Shown piece after piece: positions 1 to 8,326 of a DNA stretch of 64,000 nucleotides. Numbering within the stretch: the first letter of the stretch is position 1; each line of letters begins with the position of its first letter. The notes beneath the pieces are model-generated. The model did no database searches, had not been told where the DNA came from, and saw only the letters and a list, made by a program, of their open reading frames with translations. The DNA lies in contig NZ_CM001514.1 of the NCBI RefSeq assembly GCF_000263715.2, positions 2,838,936 through 2,902,935 on the forward strand. Reading direction: 5' to 3'. This DNA comes from Pseudomonas synxantha BG33R. GTDB lineage: Bacteria > Pseudomonadota > Gammaproteobacteria > Pseudomonadales > Pseudomonadaceae. A program made the translations under genes and the position numbers.

Positions 1-515
1 ACCAGTACGGTGGCTTTGATGTGGTGGTGCACAACGCCGGGATCACGCGTGACAAGACCATCGCCAAGATGACTGAAGCCGCCTGGCGCAGCGTGATGGC
101 GGTCAACCTCCAGGCGCCGTTGCAGCTCAGTGAAGCCTTGCTCGACAACCAGGGCATCAACGCCGGTGGGCGCATCATCTGCGTGTCGTCGATCTCAGGG
201 ATTGCCGGCAACCTGGGGCAAAGCAACTACGCCACCTCCAAGGCGGGCGTGATTGGCCTGGTGCAAGGTCTGGCACCGCATGCGGCGGCCCGGCAGGTCA
301 CAGTGAATGCGGTGGCGCCCGGTTTTATCGAAACCCAGATGACCGCGAAGATCCCGTTGATGATCCGTGAGGCCGGGCGGCGCATGAATTCATTGTCTCA
401 GGGCGGGCAGCCCATTGATGTGGCCGAGACCATCGCCTGGCTCGCTCATCCTGCGTCGGGCGGAGTGAATGGCCAGGTCGTGCGAGTGTGTGGCCAAAGC
501 CTGTTGGGAGCCTGA
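1..515 (+). CDS. 3-oxoacyl-ACP/CoA reductase, FabG4-like SDR (3' part)
   Basis: C-terminal 170 codons of a short-chain dehydrogenase; the 5' end lies before the window (the open frame starts at base 3). The NAG motif (VHNAG), the catalytic serine in SSISG, and YATSK with the catalytic Tyr and Lys are visible, followed by an [10 protein letters not shown] segment typical of FabG. It should reduce a 3-oxoacyl thioester with NAD(P)H. The next genes are a MaoC hydratase (4 bp gap) and a thiolase. This order matches the FabG4/HtdX/FadA2 set of mycobacteria and pseudomonads, in which the reductase is a long form of about 450 residues. The long N-terminal domain cannot be checked here. Confidence 0.85.
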   Translation, partial: QYGGFDVVVHNAGITRDKTIAKMTEAAWRSVMAVNLQAPLQLSEALLDNQGINAGGRIICVSSISGIAGNLGQSNYATSKAGVIGLVQGLAPHAAARQVTVNAVAPGFIETQMTAKIPLMIREAGRRMNSLSQGGQPIDVAETIAWLAHPASGGVNGQVVRVCGQSLLGA

Positions 516-519
516 AGCG

Positions 520-1407
520 ATGGACTATGTGACACAGATTATCGACCCGCCGCCGTCGCGCACGCAGCTGCTGCTCGACGGTATGCGCGCTATGCGCAAG
601 CCCAAGCTCGACGGTGCGCCGCTGTTACCCACGGCGTGCCTGGTGCGCTCCGCGGTGGCGCTTTCCCCCGCGGGTATCGCCGCTTACGCACGGGCCTGTG
701 GCTTTCGGCGTGAACAGGGCGTGCCAATGTCCTACCCTCATGTGTTGGCGTTCCCACTGCATTTGATGCTGCTGACCCGGCCAAGCTTCCCGTACCCGGC
801 CAGCGGCATGGTGCACCTGGCCAATCGCATTCGCCAGCACCAACGCCTGCACGAGGGCCAGGCGTTGCGCGTGGAGGTGTACTGCGAGCGCTGGGTCGCG
901 CATCCCAAGGGGCAGGCGCTGAGTATCGCCACCCGGGCCTACGGTGCTGACGTCCTGGTGTGGGAAAGCGACAGCCTGTACCTGCGTCGTGACGTCGACG
1001 ACCCCGTGGGCGAACCCTGGAGTGACCCTTTGCCGCTGCAGGAAGACGGTTTGTTGCGTACCCAACGCTGGGTGTTGCCGGCTGACCTGGGGCGACGCTT
1101 TGCCAAGGTCTCGGGGGATTTCAATCCGATTCACACCTCGGTCATTGGCGCCAGGCTCTTTGGTTTTCGCCGTGCCATCGCCCATGGCATGTGGACGCTG
1201 GGCCGTGCATTGGCGGCGCAACAACCGCCCGGTGGCCTGGAGCAGGCGCAAGCGCATTGCGATTTCAAGTTGCCGATTTTCCTGCCTGGCCAGGTCGCCC
1301 TGTGGAGCCACCCGGTGACCGGCCCACGACGTGAGTTCGAAGTGCGCAATTTCGCCGGGGACAAACCCCATATGCGCGGGCTGTTTATTTGGAAAGAGAA
1401 CCAGTGA
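520..1407 (+). CDS. MaoC-type (R)-enoyl-CoA hydratase, HtdX-like
   Basis: A 295-residue hot-dog-fold hydratase. The C-terminal half carries the hydratase-2 motif VSGDFNPIHTS, with the catalytic Asp and His, followed by the IAHGMW segment. The length suits a double hot-dog enzyme in which only the second half keeps the catalytic residues, as in HtdX. It should hydrate trans-2-enoyl thioesters to (R)-3-hydroxyacyl thioesters, making the substrate of the upstream reductase. I chose the ATG at 520 because GGGAG lies just upstream. Its stop codon shares one base with the thiolase start (TGATG), so the two are probably translationally coupled. Confidence 0.85.
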   Translation: MDYVTQIIDPPPSRTQLLLDGMRAMRKPKLDGAPLLPTACLVRSAVALSPAGIAAYARACGFRREQGVPMSYPHVLAFPLHLMLLTRPSFPYPASGMVHLANRIRQHQRLHEGQALRVEVYCERWVAHPKGQALSIATRAYGADVLVWESDSLYLRRDVDDPVGEPWSDPLPLQEDGLLRTQRWVLPADLGRRFAKVSGDFNPIHTSVIGARLFGFRRAIAHGMWTLGRALAAQQPPGGLEQAQAHCDFKLPIFLPGQVALWSHPVTGPRREFEVRNFAGDKPHMRGLFIWKENQ

Positions 1408-2705
1408 TGAGTGACTACAGCTTCAACCCGGCGCCAACTCGCCGCGTGGCGATTATCGGCGGCAATCGCATTCCGTTTGCTCGCTCCAACACGGTGTATG
1501 CCCATGACAGCAACCAGGATCTGCTGGTCGCCGCTCTCCAGGGCCTGGTCGACCGTTACAAGCTGCATGGCCAACGCGTGGGCGAATTTGCCGCTGGGGC
1601 AGTGATCAAGCATTCGCGGGATTTCAACCTGGCCCGTGAAGCGCTGTTGTCCACCACACTGTCGCCGCAAACCCCGGCCTATGATGTGCAGCAAGCCTGC
1701 GGCACCGGGCTTGAAGCTGCGCTGCTGGTGGCGAATAAAATCGCTCTGGGCCAGATCGAAGTCGGCATTGCCGGTGGCGCCGACACAACCTCCGACGCGC
1801 CTATCGGCATCAACGAATCCTTGCGCCATACCTTGCTTGCGGCCAATCGCGCCAAGGGCATGGGCGAGAAGCTCAAGCAACTCCTCAACGTACGCCCGTC
1901 GATGTTGTTCAAGCCGCTGCTGCCGCGCAATGGCGAGCCGCGTACGGGGCTGTCCATGGGCGAGCACTGCGAAGAAATGGCCAAGCGCTGGCAGATCAAG
2001 CGCCTGGCCCAGGACGAGTTGACCCTTACCAGCCACCAACGATTGGACGCGGCCTATAACCGCGGTTTTTTCGACGACCTGATCAGCCCCCATCGCGGCC
2101 TGGCCCGCGACAATAACCTGCGTGCCGATATCAGCCTGGAGAAACTGGCGGGCCTGTCGCCGGTATTCGATCGCCAGAACGGCACGCTCACTGCCGGCAA
2201 CTGCACGTCCTTGACCGATGGCGCCTCGGTGGTGCTGCTTGCCAGCGAAGAATGGGCTACCGCCAATGGCTGGCCGGTGCTGGCTTACCTGCGCACGGGT
2301 GAGACGGCGGCGGTAAATTTTGTCGACGGCACCGAGGGCCTGCTGATGGCACCGGCCTACGCCGTGCCGCGCATGTTGCAACGGGAAGGCTTGAGTTTTG
2401 CCGACTTTGATTTATTCGAGATACACGAAGCGTTTGCCGCCCAGGTGCTGTGTACGCTCAAAGCGTGGGAAGACCCTGAATATTGCCGCGAGCGGCTCGG
2501 CCTTGATGCACCCCTGGGCACCATCGAGCGCAGCAAGATGAACGTCAACGGTGGCTCACTGGGCTGCGGCCATCCTTTCGCGGCCACTGGCGGTCGGCAA
2601 TTGGCGGCGCTGGCCAAGGCGATCCATGAACGTGGTGGCGGTCGCGGCCTGATCTCGATCTGTGCGGCGGGTGGGCTGGGCATTACCGCCATCGTCGAAA
2701 AGTAA
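1407..2705 (+). CDS. Acetyl-CoA C-acyltransferase (thiolase), FadA2/FadI-like
   Basis: A 432-residue thiolase. The nucleophilic Cys is in QQACGTGLEAA, the active-site His in EIHEAFAAQ, the GGSLGCGHPFAATG segment is present, and a C-terminal SICAAGGLG loop carries the second Cys. It should cleave or form 3-ketoacyl-CoA. The start ATG overlaps the stop of the hydratase gene. With the reductase and hydratase it makes an almost complete (R)-specific beta-oxidation or chain-elongation module. The substrate chain length cannot be read from the sequence. Confidence 0.88.
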   Translation: MSDYSFNPAPTRRVAIIGGNRIPFARSNTVYAHDSNQDLLVAALQGLVDRYKLHGQRVGEFAAGAVIKHSRDFNLAREALLSTTLSPQTPAYDVQQACGTGLEAALLVANKIALGQIEVGIAGGADTTSDAPIGINESLRHTLLAANRAKGMGEKLKQLLNVRPSMLFKPLLPRNGEPRTGLSMGEHCEEMAKRWQIKRLAQDELTLTSHQRLDAAYNRGFFDDLISPHRGLARDNNLRADISLEKLAGLSPVFDRQNGTLTAGNCTSLTDGASVVLLASEEWATANGWPVLAYLRTGETAAVNFVDGTEGLLMAPAYAVPRMLQREGLSFADFDLFEIHEAFAAQVLCTLKAWEDPEYCRERLGLDAPLGTIERSKMNVNGGSLGCGHPFAATGGRQLAALAKAIHERGGGRGLISICAAGGLGITAIVEK

Positions 2706-2736
2706 CGCTTTTAAAAACAACAATAAGGACACTGCC

Positions 2737-4440
2737 ATGAACGCTATCAGCCTGGAACACACCGAACGTATCTGGTTGAACACTTACCTGCCCGGCGTTC
2801 CAGCCGATATCGAGGCCGGGATCGAGGCGTATCCGTCGCTGCGTGAAGTGTTCCTGGAGCATCTGGAAAAGTTCAGCGAGCGGGTGGCCTACGTCAGCAT
2901 CGGCACCGAAATGACCTACGCCGACTGGCGGGTTCAGGGCATCGCCTTTGCCGCCTGGTTACAGGGCCAGGGCGTAAAGAAGGGCGACCGCGTGGCGCTG
3001 ATGATGCCCAACTGCTTGCAATACCCGATCTGCCTGTTGGGCACGATCCTGGCCGGTGCCGTGGTGGTCAACGTCAACCCGTTGTACACCGCCCATGAAC
3101 TCAAGCACCTGCTCAAGGACAGCGGCGCCGAAACCGTGGTGATCTTCGAGAACTTCGCCCACACCCTGGAAAAAGCCATGGCCGGCAGCAGCGTCAAGCG
3201 CGTGGTGCTAGCGGCTATCGGTGATTTGCTGGGGACCTTCAAGGGCGCTGCGATGAACTTTATCCTGCGCCGCATGCAGAAGCAGGTGCCAGCCTTCACG
3301 CTGCCCGGCGCGCTGCGCTTCAACCAGGTGCTCAAACAGGGCAGGGGGTTGCACCACTTGCCGGTTGCGTTGGATCGCGATGAACTGGCCTTCCTGCAGT
3401 ATACCGGCGGCACTACCGGCGATGCCAAGGGCGTGATGCTCAGCCATCGCAATATCATTGCCAACCTGCTGCAAGCCAAGGCCTGGGTCGGCGACCAACT
3501 GGACCAGCACAAGCAGGAAACCAATGTGACTCTGCTGCCGCTTTACCACATCTTTTCGCTGACCGTGAATTGCCTGATGTTCATGTGCCTGGGCGGGCGC
3601 AATATCCTCATCGCCAACCCGCGGGACGTGAAGCGGGTGCAGATGATCCTGCGCAAAGAGCGCTTCAACGGGATTGCCGGGGTTAACACGCTGTTTAATG
3701 GCTTGCTGGAGAACAAGGAATTCTGCTCGCGGGATTTTTCCGACCTGCGCCTGGTGATCGCCGGCGGTATGGCCACCCACACCGCGGTGGCCAAGCGCTG
3801 GAAGGAGGTGACCGGGCTGCCGATCATCGAAGGCTACGGGCTGACCGAGTGTTCGCCGGTGGTGAGCATCAGCCCTATCGATATTTCGCGTATGCGCGAG
3901 ATGGAATTCACCGGCAGCATCGGCGTGCCGTTGCCGTCGACCTGGGTGCGTTTCATGCGCGAAGACGGCGAGCTGGCTGACATCGGCGAGCAAGGCGAGC
4001 TGCAAGTACGTGGCCCGCAAGTGATGCAGGGCTACTGGAAGCGGCCCAAGGAAACCGCTGAGGTATTGGATGCCGACGGTTGGCTGTCCACGGGCGATAT
4101 CGGGGTGATGGACGCGCGCGGATATATTCGCCTGGTGGACCGCAAGAAGGACATGATTCTGGTCTCGGGTTTCAATGTGTACCCCAATGAAATCGAGGAT
4201 GTGGTGGCGATGCACCCGGGTGTCGCAGAAGTGGCGGCGATCGGTGTGGAAGATGCCGTGAGTGGGGAGAAGGTCAAGATCATCGTGGTGCGCAAGGATC
4301 CGGCCCTGACCCAGGAGCAGATTCTTGCGCATTGCCGGGAATACCTGACGGGGTACAAGGTGCCCCGGTATGTGGAATTTCGCAGTACCGAGCTGCCCAA
4401 GACGACTGTTGGCAAGGTACTGCGGCGCGCATTGCGCTGA
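2737..4440 (+). CDS. Long-chain fatty acid-CoA ligase, FadD-type
   Basis: A 567-residue member of the ANL adenylate-forming superfamily. The P-loop-like YTGGTTGDAKG motif is near residue 222, EGYGLTECSP near 365, and RKKDMILVSGFNVYPNEIE near 468; the C-terminal catalytic lysine region (PKTTVGKVLRRAL) is intact. It activates a fatty acid to acyl-CoA with ATP and CoA. The ATG follows AAGGA at a good distance, 31 bp after the thiolase gene, so it is likely the last gene of the same operon. It is a paralogue; the N-terminus differs from what I recall of the housekeeping FadD1/FadD2 pair. No clear terminator separates it from the convergent protease gene 26 bp away. Confidence 0.9.
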   Translation: MNAISLEHTERIWLNTYLPGVPADIEAGIEAYPSLREVFLEHLEKFSERVAYVSIGTEMTYADWRVQGIAFAAWLQGQGVKKGDRVALMMPNCLQYPICLLGTILAGAVVVNVNPLYTAHELKHLLKDSGAETVVIFENFAHTLEKAMAGSSVKRVVLAAIGDLLGTFKGAAMNFILRRMQKQVPAFTLPGALRFNQVLKQGRGLHHLPVALDRDELAFLQYTGGTTGDAKGVMLSHRNIIANLLQAKAWVGDQLDQHKQETNVTLLPLYHIFSLTVNCLMFMCLGGRNILIANPRDVKRVQMILRKERFNGIAGVNTLFNGLLENKEFCSRDFSDLRLVIAGGMATHTAVAKRWKEVTGLPIIEGYGLTECSPVVSISPIDISRMREMEFTGSIGVPLPSTWVRFMREDGELADIGEQGELQVRGPQVMQGYWKRPKETAEVLDADGWLSTGDIGVMDARGYIRLVDRKKDMILVSGFNVYPNEIEDVVAMHPGVAEVAAIGVEDAVSGEKVKIIVVRKDPALTQEQILAHCREYLTGYKVPRYVEFRSTELPKTTVGKVLRRALR

Positions 4441-4466
4441 CTCGGTTCACCGGGGCTCGCCAATCG

Positions 4467-6548
4467 TCAGAGGTAACCATCTTCCCGGAAATTGAGACCA
4501 ATGACATCCTCGCTGTGGATCGGTCGGATGCTTTTGATCAAAAAGTCAGTCTTGCCATTTCCCGTCAAATCGACACCGAGTAAGTACCTATTGGTTTTTG
4601 GGTTGAATGTCAGGATGGTATCGCCCGGTTGTCCGCTGTACTGAGTGACGTAGTTGAACTTGACCTGCGTGTTTTCGCTCAGGCTGCTCAAGTCGATCTT
4701 GTCCTGGCCTGTGGTGAAGTCCATGAGCAAGTCGGCGTTGTTGCGCAGCGAGTCGCTGGCGGCATGATAAGTGAAAGTGTTGAAGCCACCGTTTCCGGTC
4801 AGAATGTCGGCTCCGCCACCTCCGGTCAGGACGTTGTCCGCACTGTTTCCGGTAATACGATCGTTGCCTGTGCCGCCTTTGGCGTTTTCGATAAGGGTTT
4901 GGGCGCTGATGTGCACGTTGTCAGTCAAACCACCCACGCTGGAACGCGAATCCGGAGCCAGGTTGATTCGCTGATTTTGCGCGAAGCCAGAGAAGTCCAG
5001 CGTGTCATTGCCTTGTTTGTCGTGCACGCTGAAACCGGGCTTGTCGGTGGAAGAGGTAAGGCTGGTTTCAGGCTTGCCGGTATTGGAATTGAAGCCATAA
5101 ACAGTGTCGGCGACCTCGCACTCGGGATGTGAAGGCGTTACTGGGGGCTTGGGTACCGGCTTGGGGACTGGAGTCGTTGTAGGTTCTGTCTCAGGCTCTG
5201 GTTGAGGTGGCGTTACCGGGGGCGTGGGTACCGGTTTGGGGACTGGAGTCGTTGTAGGTTCTTTCTCAGGCTCTGGTTGAGGTGGCGCAACTGGCGTGGC
5301 ACTGGTCAAAATATCCTCGGGTTTTATGGGCTTTTCACTCAGAATCACCAGCATGGAATAGGGGTCGCCAGTTACATTCATGGTCAGCCTGTAGCGCTTG
5401 ATACTCTCATCGTAGTCCAGCGTCAGTTCACCTTTCTTCCCCGTGTGCCGGTCAACAAACGTGGGTTTCTGGATGCCCGCATCTTTCAACATAGTTGACA
5501 GATCAATCTTGTCGATGCCACTTGTGAAGTCTGTGAGTGTATCGGGATTTTCACCCGATGAGTCGCTGACACTGTTATATACAAACGTATCTGCGCCACC
5601 TCCACCGGTCAGCGTGTCGCCGCCAGCACCTCCCCTCATGCGATTGTTGACATTATTGCCGATCAGCACATCGTGCCCGGAGCCGCCAATGGCGTTTTCA
5701 ATAACAACGCCCTTGGCAATTGATACATTACCCTCACGGCCGCCGACATCCGAGAGTGTTCCCGCGTTCAAGTTTATCCTTTGATTTTTTTTGAAACCGG
5801 AAAAATCCAGAGTGTCCTCGCCGCCGTTATCCCAGACACAAAAGAACGGCAAGTCGTTGGGGGAAGTCAACGTATAGTGGTCGCGCTCTGTGTTGGAGTT
5901 GAAACCGTAGGTCGTATTGCCTTTACGGGTTTCGTCGTTGGCCTTGTATCGCAGATGAGCGCCGGCAATATCGTGCATCATCGGGGTTTGGGAAGAGTCC
6001 GCGACGAAGGAGTTTTTACTGTTTTCATAGGGGCGAAACATGGTGAAACCATAACTCATAGTGCTATAGACGTCGCTGCTTTGAGGGAGGTCAAGGTCCG
6101 GATGCTCAAGTCCCAAGGTGTGTCCGATTTCGTGGACCATTGCCGCATGTAGCCCAGCCCCTTCATTTTTTCCGATGTCTATCCTCTGAGCGCCGTAAGC
6201 ATTTGGCAACGTAGCGCTACCGCCCCCGCCTGAGACTTCCCGAACTGACAGGTGAGTGTCAGCATTTTTGCCATTTTCGACAAACTTGACTTTTATAACA
6301 TCTTCCCAAGACTGAAGTGCCTGCCTGAATGCTCTTTTCTTGGCCTCGCTGAATTCGCTAAGTGTATAGGAGATCGTTATTTGTCCGTCACCATTGCGAT
6401 CTTTTATTTTATAGTTGCTTCGAGTGAGGCTTTTGGCAACTTCATTGGAAGGGTCGGAGGAGGGTGAGTTACTGGCGGGTAACTTGGAAGTTCCGGTTGT
6501 CACAGGAAGCGGTTTTGCGGGCGGGCAATAAACGCGAATGGACGACAT
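4467..6548 (-). CDS. Secreted M10 (serralysin-like) RTX metalloprotease with duplicated C-terminal domain
   Basis: A 693-residue protein. The zinc motif HEIGHTLGLEH lies at residues 139-149 and the Met-turn STMSYG at about 162-167, both diagnostic of metzincins. A calcium-binding RTX/M10_C domain follows (GGSGHDVLIG, GGAGGDTLTGGGGADTF), then a proline-rich linker of two 25-residue repeats, then a second copy of the same domain (GGTGNDRITG, GGGGADILTG). Both copies begin with YGFNSNT and contain DTLDFSGF..NQRINL. There is no N-terminal signal peptide, as expected for type I secretion, but no transporter genes lie in the window. Ordinary serralysins are about 480 residues with one such domain. 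The gene is visibly poorer in GC than its neighbours, which suggests transfer. The extreme C-terminus (NFREDGYL) is not the usual serralysin tail. Confidence 0.85.
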   Translation of the reverse strand: MSSIRVYCPPAKPLPVTTGTSKLPASNSPSSDPSNEVAKSLTRSNYKIKDRNGDGQITISYTLSEFSEAKKRAFRQALQSWEDVIKVKFVENGKNADTHLSVREVSGGGGSATLPNAYGAQRIDIGKNEGAGLHAAMVHEIGHTLGLEHPDLDLPQSSDVYSTMSYGFTMFRPYENSKNSFVADSSQTPMMHDIAGAHLRYKANDETRKGNTTYGFNSNTERDHYTLTSPNDLPFFCVWDNGGEDTLDFSGFKKNQRINLNAGTLSDVGGREGNVSIAKGVVIENAIGGSGHDVLIGNNVNNRMRGGAGGDTLTGGGGADTFVYNSVSDSSGENPDTLTDFTSGIDKIDLSTMLKDAGIQKPTFVDRHTGKKGELTLDYDESIKRYRLTMNVTGDPYSMLVILSEKPIKPEDILTSATPVAPPQPEPEKEPTTTPVPKPVPTPPVTPPQPEPETEPTTTPVPKPVPKPPVTPSHPECEVADTVYGFNSNTGKPETSLTSSTDKPGFSVHDKQGNDTLDFSGFAQNQRINLAPDSRSSVGGLTDNVHISAQTLIENAKGGTGNDRITGNSADNVLTGGGGADILTGNGGFNTFTYHAASDSLRNNADLLMDFTTGQDKIDLSSLSENTQVKFNYVTQYSGQPGDTILTFNPKTNRYLLGVDLTGNGKTDFLIKSIRPIHSEDVIGLNFREDGYL
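5137..5286. repeat. 75-bp tandem repeat, two units, in the protease linker
   Basis: Two adjacent 75-bp units (5137-5211 and 5212-5286) differ at only a few positions. They are in frame and encode two copies of a 25-residue Pro/Thr/Glu-rich linker (PEPE.EPTTTPVPKPVP). Confidence 0.85.
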
Positions 6549-6927
6549 GATAGAGGCTCTTGAGTAAGTGGATATTAGTTGCTGGCCATGCTTGCAATTG
6601 ATATTTAAGGCAGGGGTAAGTTAGACGCTTTTTGGAGGCTGCTCTAGGGGTACAGTATTTCGATATATGATTGTGTTGTTAGGTAACTGCGGCCGTGTTA
6701 CTGGTGTGCTAAGTGTTGTCGGAATAATTACTTTGTGGGGGAGGCGGCAAGATATTTAAGCGAAGGGTGACGGTTAACTTGTCAGGCAGAATAGGCGTTG
6801 AATGAGGCGTGCGTTCATGTTTTCGTTATTTAGCAAGCAAGCAATGAGTGCGCGTAAAGAACATGCAACACTGAGTGACGTCGCCCGTAGACAGGGCGAC
6901 GTGATTGATTATTTGCACCGTGATTGA
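6549..6927. other. AT-rich intergenic region upstream of the protease gene
   Basis: 379 bp, clearly richer in A+T than the surrounding genes. It must hold the protease promoter, but I cannot place a convincing -35/-10 pair. The protease ATG at 6548 has only a weak AAGAG site. A 41-codon frame at 6802-6927 is open but has no ribosome site and overlaps a hairpin. Confidence 0.5.
6878..6902 (-). terminator. Hairpin after the Gfo/Idh gene
   Basis: Perfect 9-bp stem (ACGTCGCCC/GGGCGACGT) with a 7-base loop, 25 bp beyond the stop codon of the oxidoreductase gene. There is no good U-tract on either strand, so termination is plausible but not certain. Confidence 0.45.
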
Positions 6928-8043
6928 TTAAAGCGCGCTGACCTTGACCCAACGTTCTTCGAGGGCTGCTACGCGAATCGCTGTTGCCAACCGCTCCACC
7001 TCCCATGCAGCCTCGAAGTCCGTGCCATCCGCACCTTGCCCCGCCAGCGCCATGATCAACTCCTGCACCTCCAGCGTCTTCAACTCGTTGTAGCCCAACT
7101 GATGCCCCGCCGCCGGGCTGAACGCCGCATAGCCGGGCAGCGCAGGGCCGGCCAGCACGCGTTGGAAGCCGTCCTGGCCGACGCGGTGCAGGCGCAGTTC
7201 ATTCAAGCGCTCCTGATCGAATGCCAAGGTACCTTTGGTGCCGCTTATCTCAAAGCACAGGTGGTTTTTGTAGCCGTGTTTGAGCCAGCTGCTGCTCACC
7301 GTGCCGCGTGCACCGTTGGCGAAGCGCAGCAGGGCGTGCACCTGGTCATCCACGGCGATGGATTTCAAATCAGTGCTGCCTTGGGTAGCGGGGCGCTGAG
7401 CATGCACGGTCTGGGTATCGGCACACACACTGACCACATCGCCCACCAGGTAACGGGCCATCGACAGCAAATGGCTGCCCAGGTCAGCCAGAGCACCACC
7501 GGCGTGGCCCACTTCGCAGCGCCACGACCACGGCGAGACTGGGTCGGCCATGAAGTCTTCGCTGAACTCACCCTGGAAGCTGATGATCTGGCCCAGCTCA
7601 CCCCGGGCTAGCATCTGGCGCGCCAACACGATCATCGGGTTGTGCTGGTAGTTGTAGCCCACTCGCGTCACCACCCCGGCGCTGCTGGCTGCACGGCGCA
7701 TGGCATCGGCTTGCTCCAGGCTGATGGCCAGGGGTTTCTCGCAATACACCGCTTTGCCCGCCGCAATCGCGGCCATGGCCATGGGGTAGTGCAGGTGGTT
7801 GGGGGTGGTGATGGCCACGACATCGACCTTGGGGTCCTCGATCAGCGCCTGCCAATCGCCATGGGCCTGGGCAAAACCCCAGGCCGTTGCGCAGCGTCGG
7901 GCGCGCTCGGTGTCGGCATCGGCCAGGGCAGCAAGCTTCAGCTGTACCGGCAACTCGAACACTGTGCGCGCATTATTGAACGCCAACGCGTGGGCACGGC
8001 CCATGAAGCCTGTGCCGATCAAGCCGATTCCGAGTTCACGCAT
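6928..8043 (-). CDS. Gfo/Idh/MocA family NAD(P)-dependent dehydrogenase (inositol dehydrogenase-like)
   Basis: A 371-residue cytoplasmic oxidoreductase. The N-terminal Rossmann fold has GLIGTGFMGRAHA, and the family EKP motif is in VYCEKPLAIS, with the active-site lysine. The C-terminal alpha/beta substrate domain includes GHAGGALADLGSH. Family members oxidise sugars and cyclitols. I chose the internal ATG at 8043 over the longer frame because homology begins at MRELGIGLIG. The gene stands alone, but two near-identical palindromes of the GGAA-N6-TTC type lie 43-85 bp upstream. They resemble the operators of RpiR-family inositol regulators and favour an inositol or related substrate. That is an inference. 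Confidence 0.85.
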   Translation of the reverse strand: MRELGIGLIGTGFMGRAHALAFNNARTVFELPVQLKLAALADADTERARRCATAWGFAQAHGDWQALIEDPKVDVVAITTPNHLHYPMAMAAIAAGKAVYCEKPLAISLEQADAMRRAASSAGVVTRVGYNYQHNPMIVLARQMLARGELGQIISFQGEFSEDFMADPVSPWSWRCEVGHAGGALADLGSHLLSMARYLVGDVVSVCADTQTVHAQRPATQGSTDLKSIAVDDQVHALLRFANGARGTVSSSWLKHGYKNHLCFEISGTKGTLAFDQERLNELRLHRVGQDGFQRVLAGPALPGYAAFSPAAGHQLGYNELKTLEVQELIMALAGQGADGTDFEAAWEVERLATAIRVAALEERWVKVSAL

Positions 8044-8085
8044 AGCCGTGGTCCTTTGGATTATTGTTTTCAGGGATGGCATTAA

Positions 8086-8128
8086 TGGAATAAAAATTCG
8101 TAAATATCAATAGTTGGAATAAAAATTC
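8086..8128 (-). promoter_or_regulatory. Two palindromic operators, RpiR/IolR-like, 29 bp apart
   Basis: The 14-mer TGGAATAAAAATTC occurs at 8086-8099 and again at 8115-8128. Each contains the inverted repeat GAAT-N4-ATTC and nearly fits GGAA-N6-TTCC, the motif I recall for RpiR-type IolR regulators. The sites lie just upstream of the dehydrogenase start at 8043, 29 bp apart (about three helical turns), as expected for a dimeric repressor binding cooperatively. Confidence 0.55.
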
Positions 8129-8326
8129 ACTCATCACTTCAGTTGATATGAACCTATTCAGCCGTAGCCAAACGCCGCCAGTTAACAAAAGATAACGTAG
8201 CGCCGATTGTCAGACGATTCCAAAGCCCGATAGGATGGCCCGTGCTGACTCCAGGCGCTCTAGATTGCAGGTTTCAACGTCCTGGAAGATAAGCCGACCT
8301 AACAATAATAAATGGGAGAAAGGTCT

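Noticed and set aside
4332..4583. 83-codon plus-strand frame over the fadD-protease junction
   Set aside because: It overlaps the ends of two convergent genes, has no start signal and no homology that I can see.
6802..6927. 41-codon frame upstream of the Gfo/Idh gene's 3' end
   Set aside because: No ribosome site, overlaps a terminator-like hairpin, and the peptide shows no recognisable feature. It may be a gene remnant but cannot be supported.
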